A stretch of DNA of 45,143 bases from Candidatus Pantoea formicae (GCF_011752625.1 NZ_VWXD01000020.1:1-45143), one strand, 5' to 3'; shown: positions 24,211 to 32,771, counted from the first letter of the stretch. Program-made: numbers and translations. Notes: a model not told the origin generated them from the letters alone.

Positions 24211-24852
24211 ATGTCTGACACTCCAACTAAACGTAAAAATGACCCTGAAGGGCTAAAGAAACGCATCCTTGCCGGTGCCCTCAAAACCTTTGCTGAATTC
24301 GGCATGCAGGGCGCACGTCTTGAGCAGATTGCCGAACACGCCCAAACCACCAAACGTATGGTGGTGTATCACTTCGTCAATAAAGAGAAGCTTTATATCG
24401 AGGTATTAGAACAGGTCTATCAGGCGATCCGTGAGCACGAGACCGGGCTAAATTTGGCGAAGATGGAGCCGGAGGAGGCGATGATTAAACTGGTAGAAGC
24501 CAGCTTTGATTACCATGCTTCGCATCCGGACTTTATGCGCCTGGTGTGTACTGAGAACTTGTTACGTGGCCGTTATATCGTGCAGTCAGAGCGCATCAAA
24601 GCACTCAACAAAAGTACACTCGATCTGCTGGATGACATTCTGACGCGCGGTCAAAAACAAGGCATCTTTATTGAAGGCTTGAATACCGTTGATGTGCACC
24701 GCCTACTTAGCAGTATCTGTGTGCACCATGTGGCCAACCGTTACACCTTCCATTTTCTTTTCACACCCGATGATAAGGAAGAAGACAGTATTCGCCGTAA
24801 CCGCCAACTGGCTGTTACCGCTACGCTACGCTACATCCGCAAGGCGTCTTAA
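24211..24852 (+). CDS. TetR-family regulator (RutR-like)
   Basis: About 213 residues from the chosen ATG (MSDTPTKRKNDPEG); the frame is open back to 24121, so the start is uncertain. The HTH is KKRILAGALKTFAEFGMQGARLEQIAEHAQTTKRMVVYHFVNKEKLY (about residues 15-60). The helical ligand domain contains the RutR-like FDYHASHPDFMRLVCTENL. Divergent from the MetQNI-type operon with about 210 bp between the starts, hence a likely regulator of it. An ATTTTC...GAAAAT dyad at about 24101-24123 is a possible operator. The ligand cannot be read from the sequence. Confidence 0.85.
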   Translation: MSDTPTKRKNDPEGLKKRILAGALKTFAEFGMQGARLEQIAEHAQTTKRMVVYHFVNKEKLYIEVLEQVYQAIREHETGLNLAKMEPEEAMIKLVEASFDYHASHPDFMRLVCTENLLRGRYIVQSERIKALNKSTLDLLDDILTRGQKQGIFIEGLNTVDVHRLLSSICVHHVANRYTFHFLFTPDDKEEDSIRRNRQLAVTATLRYIRKAS

Positions 24853-24925
24853 ACCTGGGCAGTGCTGTGATGGTCTACGCTTAAAGCTTGGGACCGTCAC
24901 AGACCTCAGTATAAGGAACGCCGTA

Positions 24926-26308
24926 GTGAACAGAGATTCCCTCCTTTATCCCCTTCGCAACCCGAAAAATACCGAGCATGACAGCGCGCTGTGGAACTGG
25001 GCGCAAAACACCGTGGTGGGTCAGCGTAAGCAAGTTCATCAGCCGCAAAATGAAGCCGAACTGCAACAACTACTGAAAACGTCCAAGGGCAAAGTGCGCG
25101 TCATCGGCAGCCGTTTATCACCCGGACGCATGCTGTGTGTGAACAGCGACGACCTGTTGCTCGATCTCAGCGCCATGCAAGGCGTGTTGGGAGAGGATGA
25201 CAACAGCATCACTTTCGCGGCGGGCACGCTTCTACAGCAAGTGTTTGACGCACTCACCGCGCGCAATCGCATGCTGGCCTGTTCGCCAGGCGTGATATCC
25301 GTTCAGACGCTGGCCGGCGCGATAGCGACGGGCACCCACGGCCAGGGATTGGATCAGAGTTCACTGGCTGATGAAGTGATAAGCCTACGCATGGTCATGG
25401 CCGATGGGAGCGTGCGGGAGTTTCAACGTGGCGACGGTGATTTCCCTGCGGCGCAGACCTCACTGGGCTCGCTGGGGATTGTGACCGCCGTGACGATGCG
25501 CACCGAGCCATTTCGCCTGTTTACCTGCCATAAATTTGCCGAGTCCGCTGATACGCTGGAGCAGGATCTGCCGCGCTGGAATCAGCAGTATGAACTGAGC
25601 AAAGCCTGGTGGTTTGTGGATGACAACCTGATGCACGTCTGGAATGCCAACCCCGCCAGTGAAGCAGAAGTTCAGGCGTGGCACGCCAATGGCGGTGAGG
25701 TGATCGAGCATGGCGATGACACTGACAGCAGTCTGAATGACACCATCGATCAGACGCTGGCGCAGATGCATCGTGATACGCAGATTGAAGGCAAGGGCGG
25801 TAAACAGTTCCGCACGGTCACGCGATTCCGCGATTTCACTGACCTCAGCGGCGACATCTATCAGCTGTTTTGTCGCGGTATTGCCGTGCCGCAGATCAAC
25901 GTGGAAATTGGCGTGCCGTTAGAAAAAACGCCACTTATCATCAGCAAAATCAAAGCCTGGTATGCGGAGAATCATCCGCACATGCACTACCCCATCATCT
26001 TGCGTTGCACGGGCGCGTCGGAAGCCTGGCTCAGTCCGGCTTATCAGCACCCCACTTGCTTCTTTGGCTTTGTGGTCTATTACGCCGATGACGGTTCGCT
26101 GTCTCAGGACGGCCTGCATTTCCTCACTGAAGTTGAAAAGTTGCTGGCAGCAGAGGGCGGAAGACCCCATTGGGGCAAATACTACGATCCGCAGCGCTAC
26201 ATCTGGCGTGATATCTACCCTCAATGGGATGCCTTTCGCGAAGTGCGCGAGCGGCTGGATCCGCACCATCGTTTTAGTAATGACTATGTCACTGCTTTGT
26301 TTGATTAA
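24926..26308 (+). CDS. FAD-linked aldonolactone-oxidase-like protein (VAO/PCMH fold)
   Basis: 460 residues from GTG 24926 (AAGGAA upstream; longer upstream reading frames overlap the TetR gene). The N-terminal FAD-binding PCMH domain has RVIGSRLSPGRM, LLLDLSAMQGV, FAAGTLLQQVFDAL, TLAGAIATGTHGQGLDQSSLADEV and SLGSLGIVTAVTM. The C-terminal D-arabinono-1,4-lactone oxidase domain ends with GRPHWGKYYDP and RERLDPHHRFSNDY. Relatives oxidise aldonolactones or related polyols to ascorbate-like products. Odd: the usual GSGHS histidine that binds FAD covalently is replaced (GSRLS), so FAD is probably non-covalent. It is followed after 20 bp by a glycosyltransferase. Confidence 0.82.
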   Translation: MNRDSLLYPLRNPKNTEHDSALWNWAQNTVVGQRKQVHQPQNEAELQQLLKTSKGKVRVIGSRLSPGRMLCVNSDDLLLDLSAMQGVLGEDDNSITFAAGTLLQQVFDALTARNRMLACSPGVISVQTLAGAIATGTHGQGLDQSSLADEVISLRMVMADGSVREFQRGDGDFPAAQTSLGSLGIVTAVTMRTEPFRLFTCHKFAESADTLEQDLPRWNQQYELSKAWWFVDDNLMHVWNANPASEAEVQAWHANGGEVIEHGDDTDSSLNDTIDQTLAQMHRDTQIEGKGGKQFRTVTRFRDFTDLSGDIYQLFCRGIAVPQINVEIGVPLEKTPLIISKIKAWYAENHPHMHYPIILRCTGASEAWLSPAYQHPTCFFGFVVYYADDGSLSQDGLHFLTEVEKLLAAEGGRPHWGKYYDPQRYIWRDIYPQWDAFREVRERLDPHHRFSNDYVTALFD

Positions 26309-26328
26309 ATTTTTACGGGGGAGAAACT

Positions 26329-27156
26329 ATGTTTGCCTGGGTAACACTGCTGACGCAGCCTGACTATTACATTGGCGTGCAAGCGCTACACCGATCGCTT
26401 AAACGCAGTGAGACAGAGTGGCCATTAATTGTCATGGTCACCGATGCCATCGATCTCGAAACCCGAGAAGCCTTGCAGGCGCAGGGCTGTGTGATCCATC
26501 CCGTCGAGCCAATGATGCCTGACGCGAAGCTGGAACAGCATTATGCCTCTGCACAATTTGGTGAAGTGTGGAGCAAACTGCGCGCATGGGAACTGACCGG
26601 CTGCGATCGCGTGGTGTTTTTGGACGCGGATATGCTGGTGCTGCGCAATATGGATGAGCTGTTTACGCTGGATCTGGGTGATAACGATCTGGCAGCCTGC
26701 CATGCCTGCCGCTGCAATCCCAACAAGATCGCCAGTTATCCCGCCAGCTGGCAACCGGAGAACTGTCACTATACCTGGCAGGACCGCGGCGAAACGGCCC
26801 CTGCCAGCTTGGATCGTTATCTGAATGGCGGCTTTTTGGTGCTCGAACCGGATGAAGGGGTGTTTAACTGGCTACAGCAAAAAGTCGCTGCCATCACTGA
26901 TTTACGCCGCTATCCGTTCTCTGAACAGGATTTGCTCAATGAAGTGTTTGAGAATCGCTGGCTGCCGCTGCCGTATATTTACAACGCACTGAAAACGCTG
27001 CCGTTCCAGCACAGCGCTATGTGGCAAGAGGATGAAGTGAAGAACCTGCATTTTATTCTGGCTAAGCCATGGAAACGCGACCTCAACCAACCCGAAAGCG
27101 AGCGCGACCGCTACTACGCATTGGATAAGCTGTGGTGGGAGTTAGGGGTTAATTAA
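26329..27156 (+). CDS. Family 8 glycosyltransferase (glycogenin/galactinol-synthase-like)
   Basis: 275 residues with the GT8 retaining-glycosyltransferase layout. The N-terminus is MFAWVTLLTQPDYYIGVQALHRSL, the metal/nucleotide-sugar motif is DAD at 99-101 (RVVFLDADMLVLRN), the acceptor/Mn segment is YLNGGFLVLEP, and a late histidine sits in NLHFILAKPW. Eukaryotic relatives transfer glucose or galactose to glycogenin or myo-inositol. ATG at 26329 with GGGGGAG upstream, 20 bp after the oxidase, so the two are co-transcribed. Donor and acceptor unknown. Confidence 0.85.
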   Translation: MFAWVTLLTQPDYYIGVQALHRSLKRSETEWPLIVMVTDAIDLETREALQAQGCVIHPVEPMMPDAKLEQHYASAQFGEVWSKLRAWELTGCDRVVFLDADMLVLRNMDELFTLDLGDNDLAACHACRCNPNKIASYPASWQPENCHYTWQDRGETAPASLDRYLNGGFLVLEPDEGVFNWLQQKVAAITDLRRYPFSEQDLLNEVFENRWLPLPYIYNALKTLPFQHSAMWQEDEVKNLHFILAKPWKRDLNQPESERDRYYALDKLWWELGVN

Positions 27157-27168
27157 CGTTAACTGAGT

Positions 27169-27195
27169 TGCTGCCTCAGAACGCCTGAGGCAGCA
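27169..27195. terminator. Hairpin after glycosyltransferase
   Basis: TGCTGCCTCAG (27169-27179) pairs perfectly with CTGAGGCAGCA (27185-27195) around a 5-nt loop, 12 bp past the stop codon. The T-run is weak. It lies between convergent genes and probably ends both transcripts. Confidence 0.6.
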
Positions 27196-27252
27196 GCTTA
27201 CTGATGCGGGCCTCTGTAAAAGCGCTGAGGCTATTAATCTGCAAACACGTGA

Positions 27253-27663
27253 TCAACGCGTTTTGGCAATACGCTCCAGTGCCACCTGAGCCAGAAAACC
27301 CGAACGAGTTTTAAATTCAGGATGAGTAGCGACACAACGGTCAATACGGTCAATCAACAGCTTCGGCAGAGTGACATTAATCTTCTCTGAACCACCTAAA
27401 ATACGGGTCACATCCACTTCCACCAGCACCCAAACATAACCAGTATAGGCGGGATCTTTCATCACACTTTTGAGTTCTGAAACTGCCGGAATATCCTGCT
27501 CCAGCTCAACCATTAACTCCAGGTGCCCGATGATGGCCTCTTTCGCGTTTTTCACCGCGTCTTCCAGCGTATCGCCAGCAGAAAAGCAGCCGGGTAAATC
27601 AGGAACCGTGACACCAAACGCGGTGCTTTCATCACCCGCTTCAATCGCAATCGGATAGAACAT
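27253..27663 (-). CDS. hicB: HicB-family antitoxin
   Basis: 136 residues. The N-terminal HicB partial RNase-H fold is MFYPIAIEAGDESTAFGVTVPDLPGCFSAGDTLEDAVKNAKEAI. The C-terminal ribbon-helix-helix DNA-binding region is KINVTLPKLLIDRIDRCVATHPEFKTRSGFLAQVALERI. I chose the ATG at 27663 because homologous sequence begins there. The upstream hicA toxin gene is frameshifted (separate entry), so this antitoxin may be an orphan or may act on another HicA. Confidence 0.9.
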   Translation of the reverse strand: MFYPIAIEAGDESTAFGVTVPDLPGCFSAGDTLEDAVKNAKEAIIGHLELMVELEQDIPAVSELKSVMKDPAYTGYVWVLVEVDVTRILGGSEKINVTLPKLLIDRIDRCVATHPEFKTRSGFLAQVALERIAKTR

Positions 27664-27682
27664 AAGGAATACCTCTCTCAGT

Positions 27683-27870
27683 TTAATGGACTGCAAGCCC
27701 GGCCTGTTTGCGGATGCTTTTTACCGTTTTTATCGGCAGATCTTTTTTCGGGTGCGGAATCGTCACTAAACCTTCTTAGTGGGATGCACAAAATGATGAT
27801 GGCTGCCGTTAATCCGAATCAGCTCCCAACCATCGGCCTTGATCTCAGCCATTAATGACCTGCTATCCAT
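27683..27870 (-). pseudogene. hicA: HicA mRNA-interferase toxin, frameshifted
   Basis: From ATG 27870 the frame reads MDSRSLMAEIKADGWELIR, then the HicA active-site segment NGSHHHFVHPTKK, and then hits stop codons. Adding one base at about 27768-27774 restores the typical ending LVTIPHPKKDLPIKTVKSI then RKQAGLAVH and a stop at 27685-27683, giving 62 residues, the normal HicA size. A one-base deletion therefore inactivates an otherwise complete toxin. It lies 19 bp upstream of hicB, as usual. A sequencing error is the alternative. Confidence 0.85.
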
Positions 27871-27904
27871 GTCCATGCCCTGTTTCATCCTGAAAGTAGA
27901 ACGA

Positions 27905-27950
27905 TAACCCCAATAACTCTAAAAATCAAGAAATGGAGTTATTGGGGTTA
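27905..27950. terminator. 15-bp perfect hairpin at the 3' end of the LysR gene
   Basis: TAACCCCAATAACTC (27905-27919) pairs perfectly with GAGTTATTGGGGTTA (27936-27950), loop 16 nt. The right arm lies inside the last codons (…NPNNSIS) of the LysR gene. It probably acts as a terminator or 3' stabiliser although no long T-run follows. Confidence 0.5.
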
Positions 27951-28840
27951 CCATTTAGTGCTGACTGATATTTGACCACTTCTTCTCTTAACCATGTAAT
28001 AAACACTTCTTCTTCTGGCGCTGCCTGCCGATCCTGACGTGTGACCAACCAGTAAGGCCATGGATAGTCAACGCTGATTGAAGTGAGTTGCACCAACTCT
28101 CCCCGTTGGATAGCGTCATGCACCAATGAAAGACGTTCTAGTGCAATGCCCTGGCCGAGCCGAACTGCCTGCAGAACCAGATTGGAATCATTAATGACGA
28201 TGCCTCTGGCTGTGATGGGTTGCGACAAGCCTGCGGCTTCACACCAGTCACTCCAGGACTCAAGGGTAAACATGATTTCGCTGGCGGCAATTTGCTGTGG
28301 GGTACGAGGCAAGTCGCCACCATTGAAGTGCGGTGCCGCAACGACCAGTAAGCGATCTTTAAACAAATGCTCACTGTGCAGACCCGCCCATTCACCTTTG
28401 CCCATTCGAATAGCGATGTCAGCTCCTTCCTGTTGTAAGTCAGTGACGCTGAGGTTGGCCTGAATACGTAAATAGACGTGCGGATACTGAGCGCGAAAAC
28501 AAGCCAGCCGGGGCATCAACCAGTGGCTGGCAAATGAGGGCACCATAGAAAGCGATAGCTCAGCTCGTCTTGGCCTGACCTGAACCTGTCGGGTGGCATC
28601 TGCAATACGGAACAAGGCTTCGCGAATCTGTAGCGCATAGAGCCGCCCTTCTTCGTTGATTTGTACACCACGCACCTGACGGGTAAAGAGCCGCACACCC
28701 AATAGTTCTTCTAACGCCTTTATCTGCTGGCTGATCGCCGAGTGGGTAACATGCAGTTCAGTGGCTGCCAGTGTCAAACTGCCTAATCTCGCCACAGATT
28801 CAAAGGCACGTAGCATCGCGACCGGTGGGTAATCAGACAT
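27926..28840 (-). CDS. LysR-type regulator (GcvA-like branch)
   Basis: 304 residues. The N-terminus PPVAMLRAFESVARLGSLTLAATELHVTHSAISQQIKALEELLG and the RQVRGVQINEEG wing are typical of the GcvA/AmpR-like LysR branch. The effector domain contains the branch's ADIAIRMGKGEWAGLHSEHLF. It is divergent from the GST gene 150 bp away, which it probably controls. Effector unknown. Confidence 0.9.
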   Translation of the reverse strand: MSDYPPVAMLRAFESVARLGSLTLAATELHVTHSAISQQIKALEELLGVRLFTRQVRGVQINEEGRLYALQIREALFRIADATRQVQVRPRRAELSLSMVPSFASHWLMPRLACFRAQYPHVYLRIQANLSVTDLQQEGADIAIRMGKGEWAGLHSEHLFKDRLLVVAAPHFNGGDLPRTPQQIAASEIMFTLESWSDWCEAAGLSQPITARGIVINDSNLVLQAVRLGQGIALERLSLVHDAIQRGELVQLTSISVDYPWPYWLVTRQDRQAAPEEEVFITWLREEVVKYQSALNGNPNNSIS

Positions 28841-28990
28841 GAAAGTTTCCAGTTAATGTGCAAGAAGCATCAGCCTGGCATAGCTTGCGTAAGTTTTACT
28901 AACAAAATAGCTAATAAGCTGTTGCTGGTTCACATGTTAACAACGGGGTATTGTCGAGCACTCAGAGTGTGGAATGGACAAGGAGTTGTG

Positions 28991-29590
28991 ATGAAACTGA
29001 TCGGTATGCTGGATTCGCCCTATGTCAGACGCGTGGCCATCTCGCTGGCCATGTACGGCAAAGCATTTGAACATCAACCGCTTTCGGTATTTGGCGATTA
29101 CGCACGCTTCGCCGATATCAATCCGGCGGTTAAAGCGCCCACACTGGTGCTGGATGACGGCACCGTGTTGATGGATTCCAGCCTGATGTTGCACTATCTG
29201 GAAGCCACTGTTCAGGATGGCAATAAGCTCCTCCCTTCAAATGCATCGGGACTGGCGCAAGATACCCGATTGCTAAGTCTGGCGCTGGCTGCCAGCGAGA
29301 AAGCCGTTCAACACGTCTATGAACATCGTTTACGGCCCGAAGATAAATGGCATCAACCATGGGTTGATCGCGTTACGCAGCAGCTGTTGGCGGATTGCAC
29401 ATTGTGGAATGTGGCACTTGAGGGAAGAGAGGCTAAGCGGGATCAGGTTGCGATCACCAGCGCCGTGGTGTGGAGTTTTATTCAACTGATGGTGCCGCAC
29501 GTGGTACATGCTAATGACTTCCCAAATCTGCAAGCACATGCGCAGCGGATGGAAGCAATGCCTGAATTTATTGATTATCCGATGCATTAA
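28991..29590 (+). CDS. Glutathione S-transferase family protein
   Basis: 199 residues from ATG 28991 (AAGGAG upstream). The N-terminal thioredoxin-like domain has the GST start MKLIGMLDSPYVRRVAISLAMYGKAFEH, the cis-proline VKAPTLVLDDGTVLMDSSLMLHYLE and the glutathione-contact Asp-Ser. The C-terminal all-helical domain follows. Serine in SPYVRR is a candidate catalytic residue. Such proteins conjugate or reduce electrophiles with glutathione. Divergent from a LysR gene that probably regulates it. Confidence 0.9.
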   Translation: MKLIGMLDSPYVRRVAISLAMYGKAFEHQPLSVFGDYARFADINPAVKAPTLVLDDGTVLMDSSLMLHYLEATVQDGNKLLPSNASGLAQDTRLLSLALAASEKAVQHVYEHRLRPEDKWHQPWVDRVTQQLLADCTLWNVALEGREAKRDQVAITSAVVWSFIQLMVPHVVHANDFPNLQAHAQRMEAMPEFIDYPMH

Positions 29591-29598
29591 AAAAGGAA

Positions 29599-29673
29599 CG
29601 TAGCAGCACCCTACCTTGCGTATCTATCAGCCATAGGTGGCTTGAGAACAACGTAAGACATCGTGCCGCTACG
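29599..29673. repeat. REP-like palindromic intergenic element
   Basis: CGTAGCAGCA (29599-29608) and TGCCGCTACG (29664-29673) are near-perfect inverted ends of a 75-bp element that fills most of the space between two convergent genes. A similar element (GTAGCGGC-type ends) is at 32675, also between convergent genes. Confidence 0.45.
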
Positions 29674-29692
29674 CTTCAATGCTGCTAGTACA

Positions 29693-30715
29693 TTAACGCC
29701 AACCCAGCTCAGGTGCGACGTGGGTCAGGATGCTTTCCATCACATGCGCACAGTAGTCCACACCCAACTGATTCGGGATAGTCAGCAGCAGCGTATCCGC
29801 TTCTGCAATGCCCTCATCCTGTGCCAGCTGTTTAATCAACTGCTCTGGCTCTGCCGCATAGCTGCGACCGAAGATGGCACGAGTTTTCTCATCAAGGAAG
29901 CCCACGGAATCCTGATCTTGCCCGCTGCGACCAAAGTAAGCACGGTCAATATCATTAGTCAGCGCAAAGATACTGCGGCTCACTGAAACGCGCGGTTCAC
30001 GCTGGTGTCCAGCCGCTTTCCAGGCTTCACGGTAGGCACGAATCTGTTTCGCCTGCTGAATATGGAACGGCTCGCCGGTTTCATCATCCTTCAGCGTTGA
30101 ACTTTGCAAGTTCATGCCCTGCTGTGCTGCCCAAACTGAGGTGGCATTTGAACCAGAACCCCACCAGATACGCTCACGCAGGCCTTCTGAGAACGGCTCC
30201 AGGCGCAGTAATCCCGGTGGATTCGGGAACATCGGCTGTGGATTTGGTTTGGCAAAACCTTCACCACGCAGCACTTCCAATAACTCTTCAGTGTGACGAC
30301 GTCCCATATCGGCATCGGTTTCACCCTCTTTCGGATTAAAACCAAAGTAACGATAACCCTCGATAACCTGCTCCGGGGAGCCACGGCTCAAACCCAACTG
30401 CAAGCGCCCATTGGAAATCAGGTCAGCGGCACCGGCATCTTCTGCCATATACAGCGGGTTTTCATAGCGCATGTCGATGACGCCAGTACCAATTTCAATA
30501 CGGCTGGTTTTCGCACCGACGGCCGCCAACAGTGGGAAAGGCGAACTTAACTGACGCGCAAAGTGGTGCACGCGGTAGTAAGCGCCATCTGCGCCCAACT
30601 CTTCCGCTGCTACGGCTAAATCGATGGACTGCAACAACACATCCTGTGCGGAACGGGTAGCTGACTGGGATGACGGGGTCCAATGACCAAAAGATAAGAA
30701 GCCAATCTTTTTCAT
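29693..30715 (-). CDS. Luciferase-like (LLM) flavin-dependent oxidoreductase
   Basis: 340 residues of the bacterial luciferase superfamily, group with MKKIGFLSFGHW at the start. Further segments are AAEELGADGAYYRVHHF, EIGTGVIDMRYENPLYMAEDAGAADLISNGRLQLGLSRGSPEQV and IWWGSGSNATSVWAAQQGMNLQSSTL. Uses FMNH2 or F420-like flavin; here FMN is likely. Chosen start ATG 30715 (AGGAGA). It differs from the NtaA-type pair at 18617 and 32772 and is divergent from the desaturase gene. Substrate unknown. Confidence 0.87.
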   Translation of the reverse strand: MKKIGFLSFGHWTPSSQSATRSAQDVLLQSIDLAVAAEELGADGAYYRVHHFARQLSSPFPLLAAVGAKTSRIEIGTGVIDMRYENPLYMAEDAGAADLISNGRLQLGLSRGSPEQVIEGYRYFGFNPKEGETDADMGRRHTEELLEVLRGEGFAKPNPQPMFPNPPGLLRLEPFSEGLRERIWWGSGSNATSVWAAQQGMNLQSSTLKDDETGEPFHIQQAKQIRAYREAWKAAGHQREPRVSVSRSIFALTNDIDRAYFGRSGQDQDSVGFLDEKTRAIFGRSYAAEPEQLIKQLAQDEGIAEADTLLLTIPNQLGVDYCAHVMESILTHVAPELGWR

Positions 30716-30933
30716 AGTGAAATTCTCCTGGTGGGCCGCACTGGCCCGCACGTGATGCATTAAGTTTCGATGGAGAAAGGTTACGCCACGCGTGAGGTGA
30801 CTGATAGCCAATAGTTTTCGTGCGCTTCATCAACTTTTTTGCATAAGTCATAAATACACGGTCTTTGTGTTTATCACGGTGATCAATCATCGTGCCAGGT
30901 ACTTCCCTCGTTTTGCAGGTTTAGGGTGCCCAC

Positions 30934-31983
30934 ATGGCTAATGACTATATCAATGCACAGCAGTGCGCAGTGGTTCATCAGCTGGCGCGAAGCTGGCTGT
31001 GGCGCAGCGAGTTGCCGACTTGGTTGTTAATCGTGACCGTCTACAGCGGCTGGTTTGCCTGTGTCATTTTTTGGCAAACGCTGGGACTGTTCGCCACCAC
31101 CCTGCTGCTGATCGTCTTGACCACTTGGTATATGTCGCTCCAGCATGAACTGATCCACGGCCACCCTACCCGTTGGCCACGCCTCAATCAGTTGTTCGGC
31201 ACCTTGCCGCTGGCGGTGTGGTATCCCTATGGCTTATATCGCGATTCGCATCTGGCACATCACCGCAATCACACCCTGACCGATCCTGATGAGGATCCAG
31301 AAACCTATTACCTGTCACCAGAACGCTGGGCACAACTCAAACCCTGGCAGCAGCGCATCATCCATCTGCGCAATACCTTCCCTGGCCGTTTGCTGTTGGG
31401 GCCGCTGCTGGATAATGCCGCCACCCTGAAAGTGATGGTGCTGGCGCGCGAACGTGCAGCGATATCTATGTGGCTGATTCATTTATCGCTATTGGGTGGG
31501 CTTTTCTACTGGATGCAGCAGCAGGGGTTGTCGCCACTGTGGTTTGTAGGTGCCGTCAGCTATCCTGCACTGGCACTGACCAAGGTACGTTCATTCTATG
31601 AACACCGTGCAGAAGAGGCCCCGCTGGCGCGCTCGGTGAATAACGAAGCCGCGTGGCCATGGCGGTTGCTGTTCCTGAATCTCAACTATCATTCTGTACA
31701 TCACGATCTGCCTGGTTTGCCGTGGTACGGCCTGCGTAAAGTTTATCTGCTGTACCGAGAGGGCTACCATCAGCGTAATCAAGGGTTTCGTGTCGCCGGT
31801 TATGGCGAGTGGTTAATGCGCTTCTGGCGCAAACCGGTCAACGTTAACGCCCATCCGGGAACGCACAAGGATGCACAGAATGCCGATCATTTCATTGCCG
31901 ATGTACGACATCCATCACCCGACGACGCTCGGCCTGACTTCAGCGCTAACGACGCTGCTGACACAACGCGGCTTGCAGGCTGA
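30934..31983 (+). CDS. Membrane fatty acid desaturase-like diiron protein
   Basis: 349 residues, several membrane segments and the three His boxes of membrane-bound desaturases/hydroxylases: HELIHGH (71-77), HLAHHRNH (106-113) and NYHSVHHDLP (about 253-262). Bacterial relatives oxidise lipids, carotenoids or small hydrophobic amides. The last ~40 residues (from about NAHPGT) are polar, unlike a family domain, and overlap the next gene's start by 104 bp in another frame, so the original C-terminus was probably lost to a frameshift or stop loss. Confidence 0.82.
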   Translation: MANDYINAQQCAVVHQLARSWLWRSELPTWLLIVTVYSGWFACVIFWQTLGLFATTLLLIVLTTWYMSLQHELIHGHPTRWPRLNQLFGTLPLAVWYPYGLYRDSHLAHHRNHTLTDPDEDPETYYLSPERWAQLKPWQQRIIHLRNTFPGRLLLGPLLDNAATLKVMVLARERAAISMWLIHLSLLGGLFYWMQQQGLSPLWFVGAVSYPALALTKVRSFYEHRAEEAPLARSVNNEAAWPWRLLFLNLNYHSVHHDLPGLPWYGLRKVYLLYREGYHQRNQGFRVAGYGEWLMRFWRKPVNVNAHPGTHKDAQNADHFIADVRHPSPDDARPDFSANDAADTTRLAG

Positions 31984-32665
31984 GGTTGAGTGGCCCATCG
32001 CGCTCTTACCGCACTGGCGCGACGATAAGCTGTTGTTAAGTCAGACCTGCGGTTATCCGCTGGTCGCCTTACTGCCTGATGTACAGCTGGTTGGCGCGTT
32101 TCAATCCAGCGCGCAGGGCTGTGAAGGGCTGCGCTATCGCAGTTGGTTAGTGGCGCGAAAAGAGGACGAGAACCTTACCCTCAGCGATTATCGTGGCCGT
32201 CGTGCCGTATGCAACAGTGATGACTCCCACTCGGGCTACAACTCGCTGCGCTATGTCATCGCCCCACTGGCTAGCGCTGGCAACTTCTTCAGTGAAACGC
32301 TGCTTAGCGGCAGCCATCGTCAGTCGCTCGCGGCCCTGCGCGAGCAGCGTGCGGATATTGCGGCCATCGATTGCATCACATGGGCACTGCTGCGCGCCCA
32401 CTATCCTGAAGAACTTAGCGGATTAGAGATCATTGGCGAAACGCCGCTGTGCGCTGCACTGCCATTGATCACCTCATTGAAAACCGATGCCGAAACGCTT
32501 GCGCATCTGCGTAGCGCGCTAAGCGAACTCACCACCAGCAAAAAATATCAGCAACTGCTGGCGCAGAGTCTGATCAGTGGCTTTTCCGTACCCGAGCGAG
32601 CGTTCTATGACGAGGTGCAAGCCTGGGAGGATCAGGCGGCGGAACAGGGTGTGACGGCGTTGTAA
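31880..32665 (+). CDS. PhnD-like substrate-binding-fold protein without signal peptide
   Basis: 261 residues of the phosphate/phosphonate-binding-like (PhnD, type 2 periplasmic-binding) fold. Visible parts are ISLPMYDIHHPTTLGLTSALTTLL, TCGYPLVALLPDVQLVGAF, GRRAVCNSDDSHSGYNSLRYVIAPLA, GSHRQSLAALREQRADIAAIDCITWALL. The ATG has AAGGA eight bases upstream. No export signal is visible, so it may be a cytoplasmic sensor-like protein, or a start further upstream was lost. It overlaps the desaturase tail. Function unknown. Confidence 0.75.
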   Translation: MPIISLPMYDIHHPTTLGLTSALTTLLTQRGLQAEVEWPIALLPHWRDDKLLLSQTCGYPLVALLPDVQLVGAFQSSAQGCEGLRYRSWLVARKEDENLTLSDYRGRRAVCNSDDSHSGYNSLRYVIAPLASAGNFFSETLLSGSHRQSLAALREQRADIAAIDCITWALLRAHYPEELSGLEIIGETPLCAALPLITSLKTDAETLAHLRSALSELTTSKKYQQLLAQSLISGFSVPERAFYDEVQAWEDQAAEQGVTAL

Positions 32666-32674
32666 TGCGGTGGC

Positions 32675-32744
32675 TAGCGGCGAAATCTCTTGTGTATTGC
32701 CAAGTGTTTTAGGCTTCAAAGATGTGCAAGCGATGGCGCCGCTA
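32675..32744. repeat. REP-like palindromic intergenic element
   Basis: TAGCGGCG (32675-32682) and CGCCGCTA (32737-32744) bracket a 54-nt interior between convergent genes; related ends occur at 29599. It may also serve as a terminator. Confidence 0.45.
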
Positions 32745-32771
32745 CCGATTGTGCGGCGCGTTAACTCGATT

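Noticed and set aside
24689..24925. 5' extension of the FAD oxidase reading frame
   Set aside because: Overlaps the TetR gene in another frame and has no FAD-domain similarity; the GTG at 24926 has a good ribosome site.
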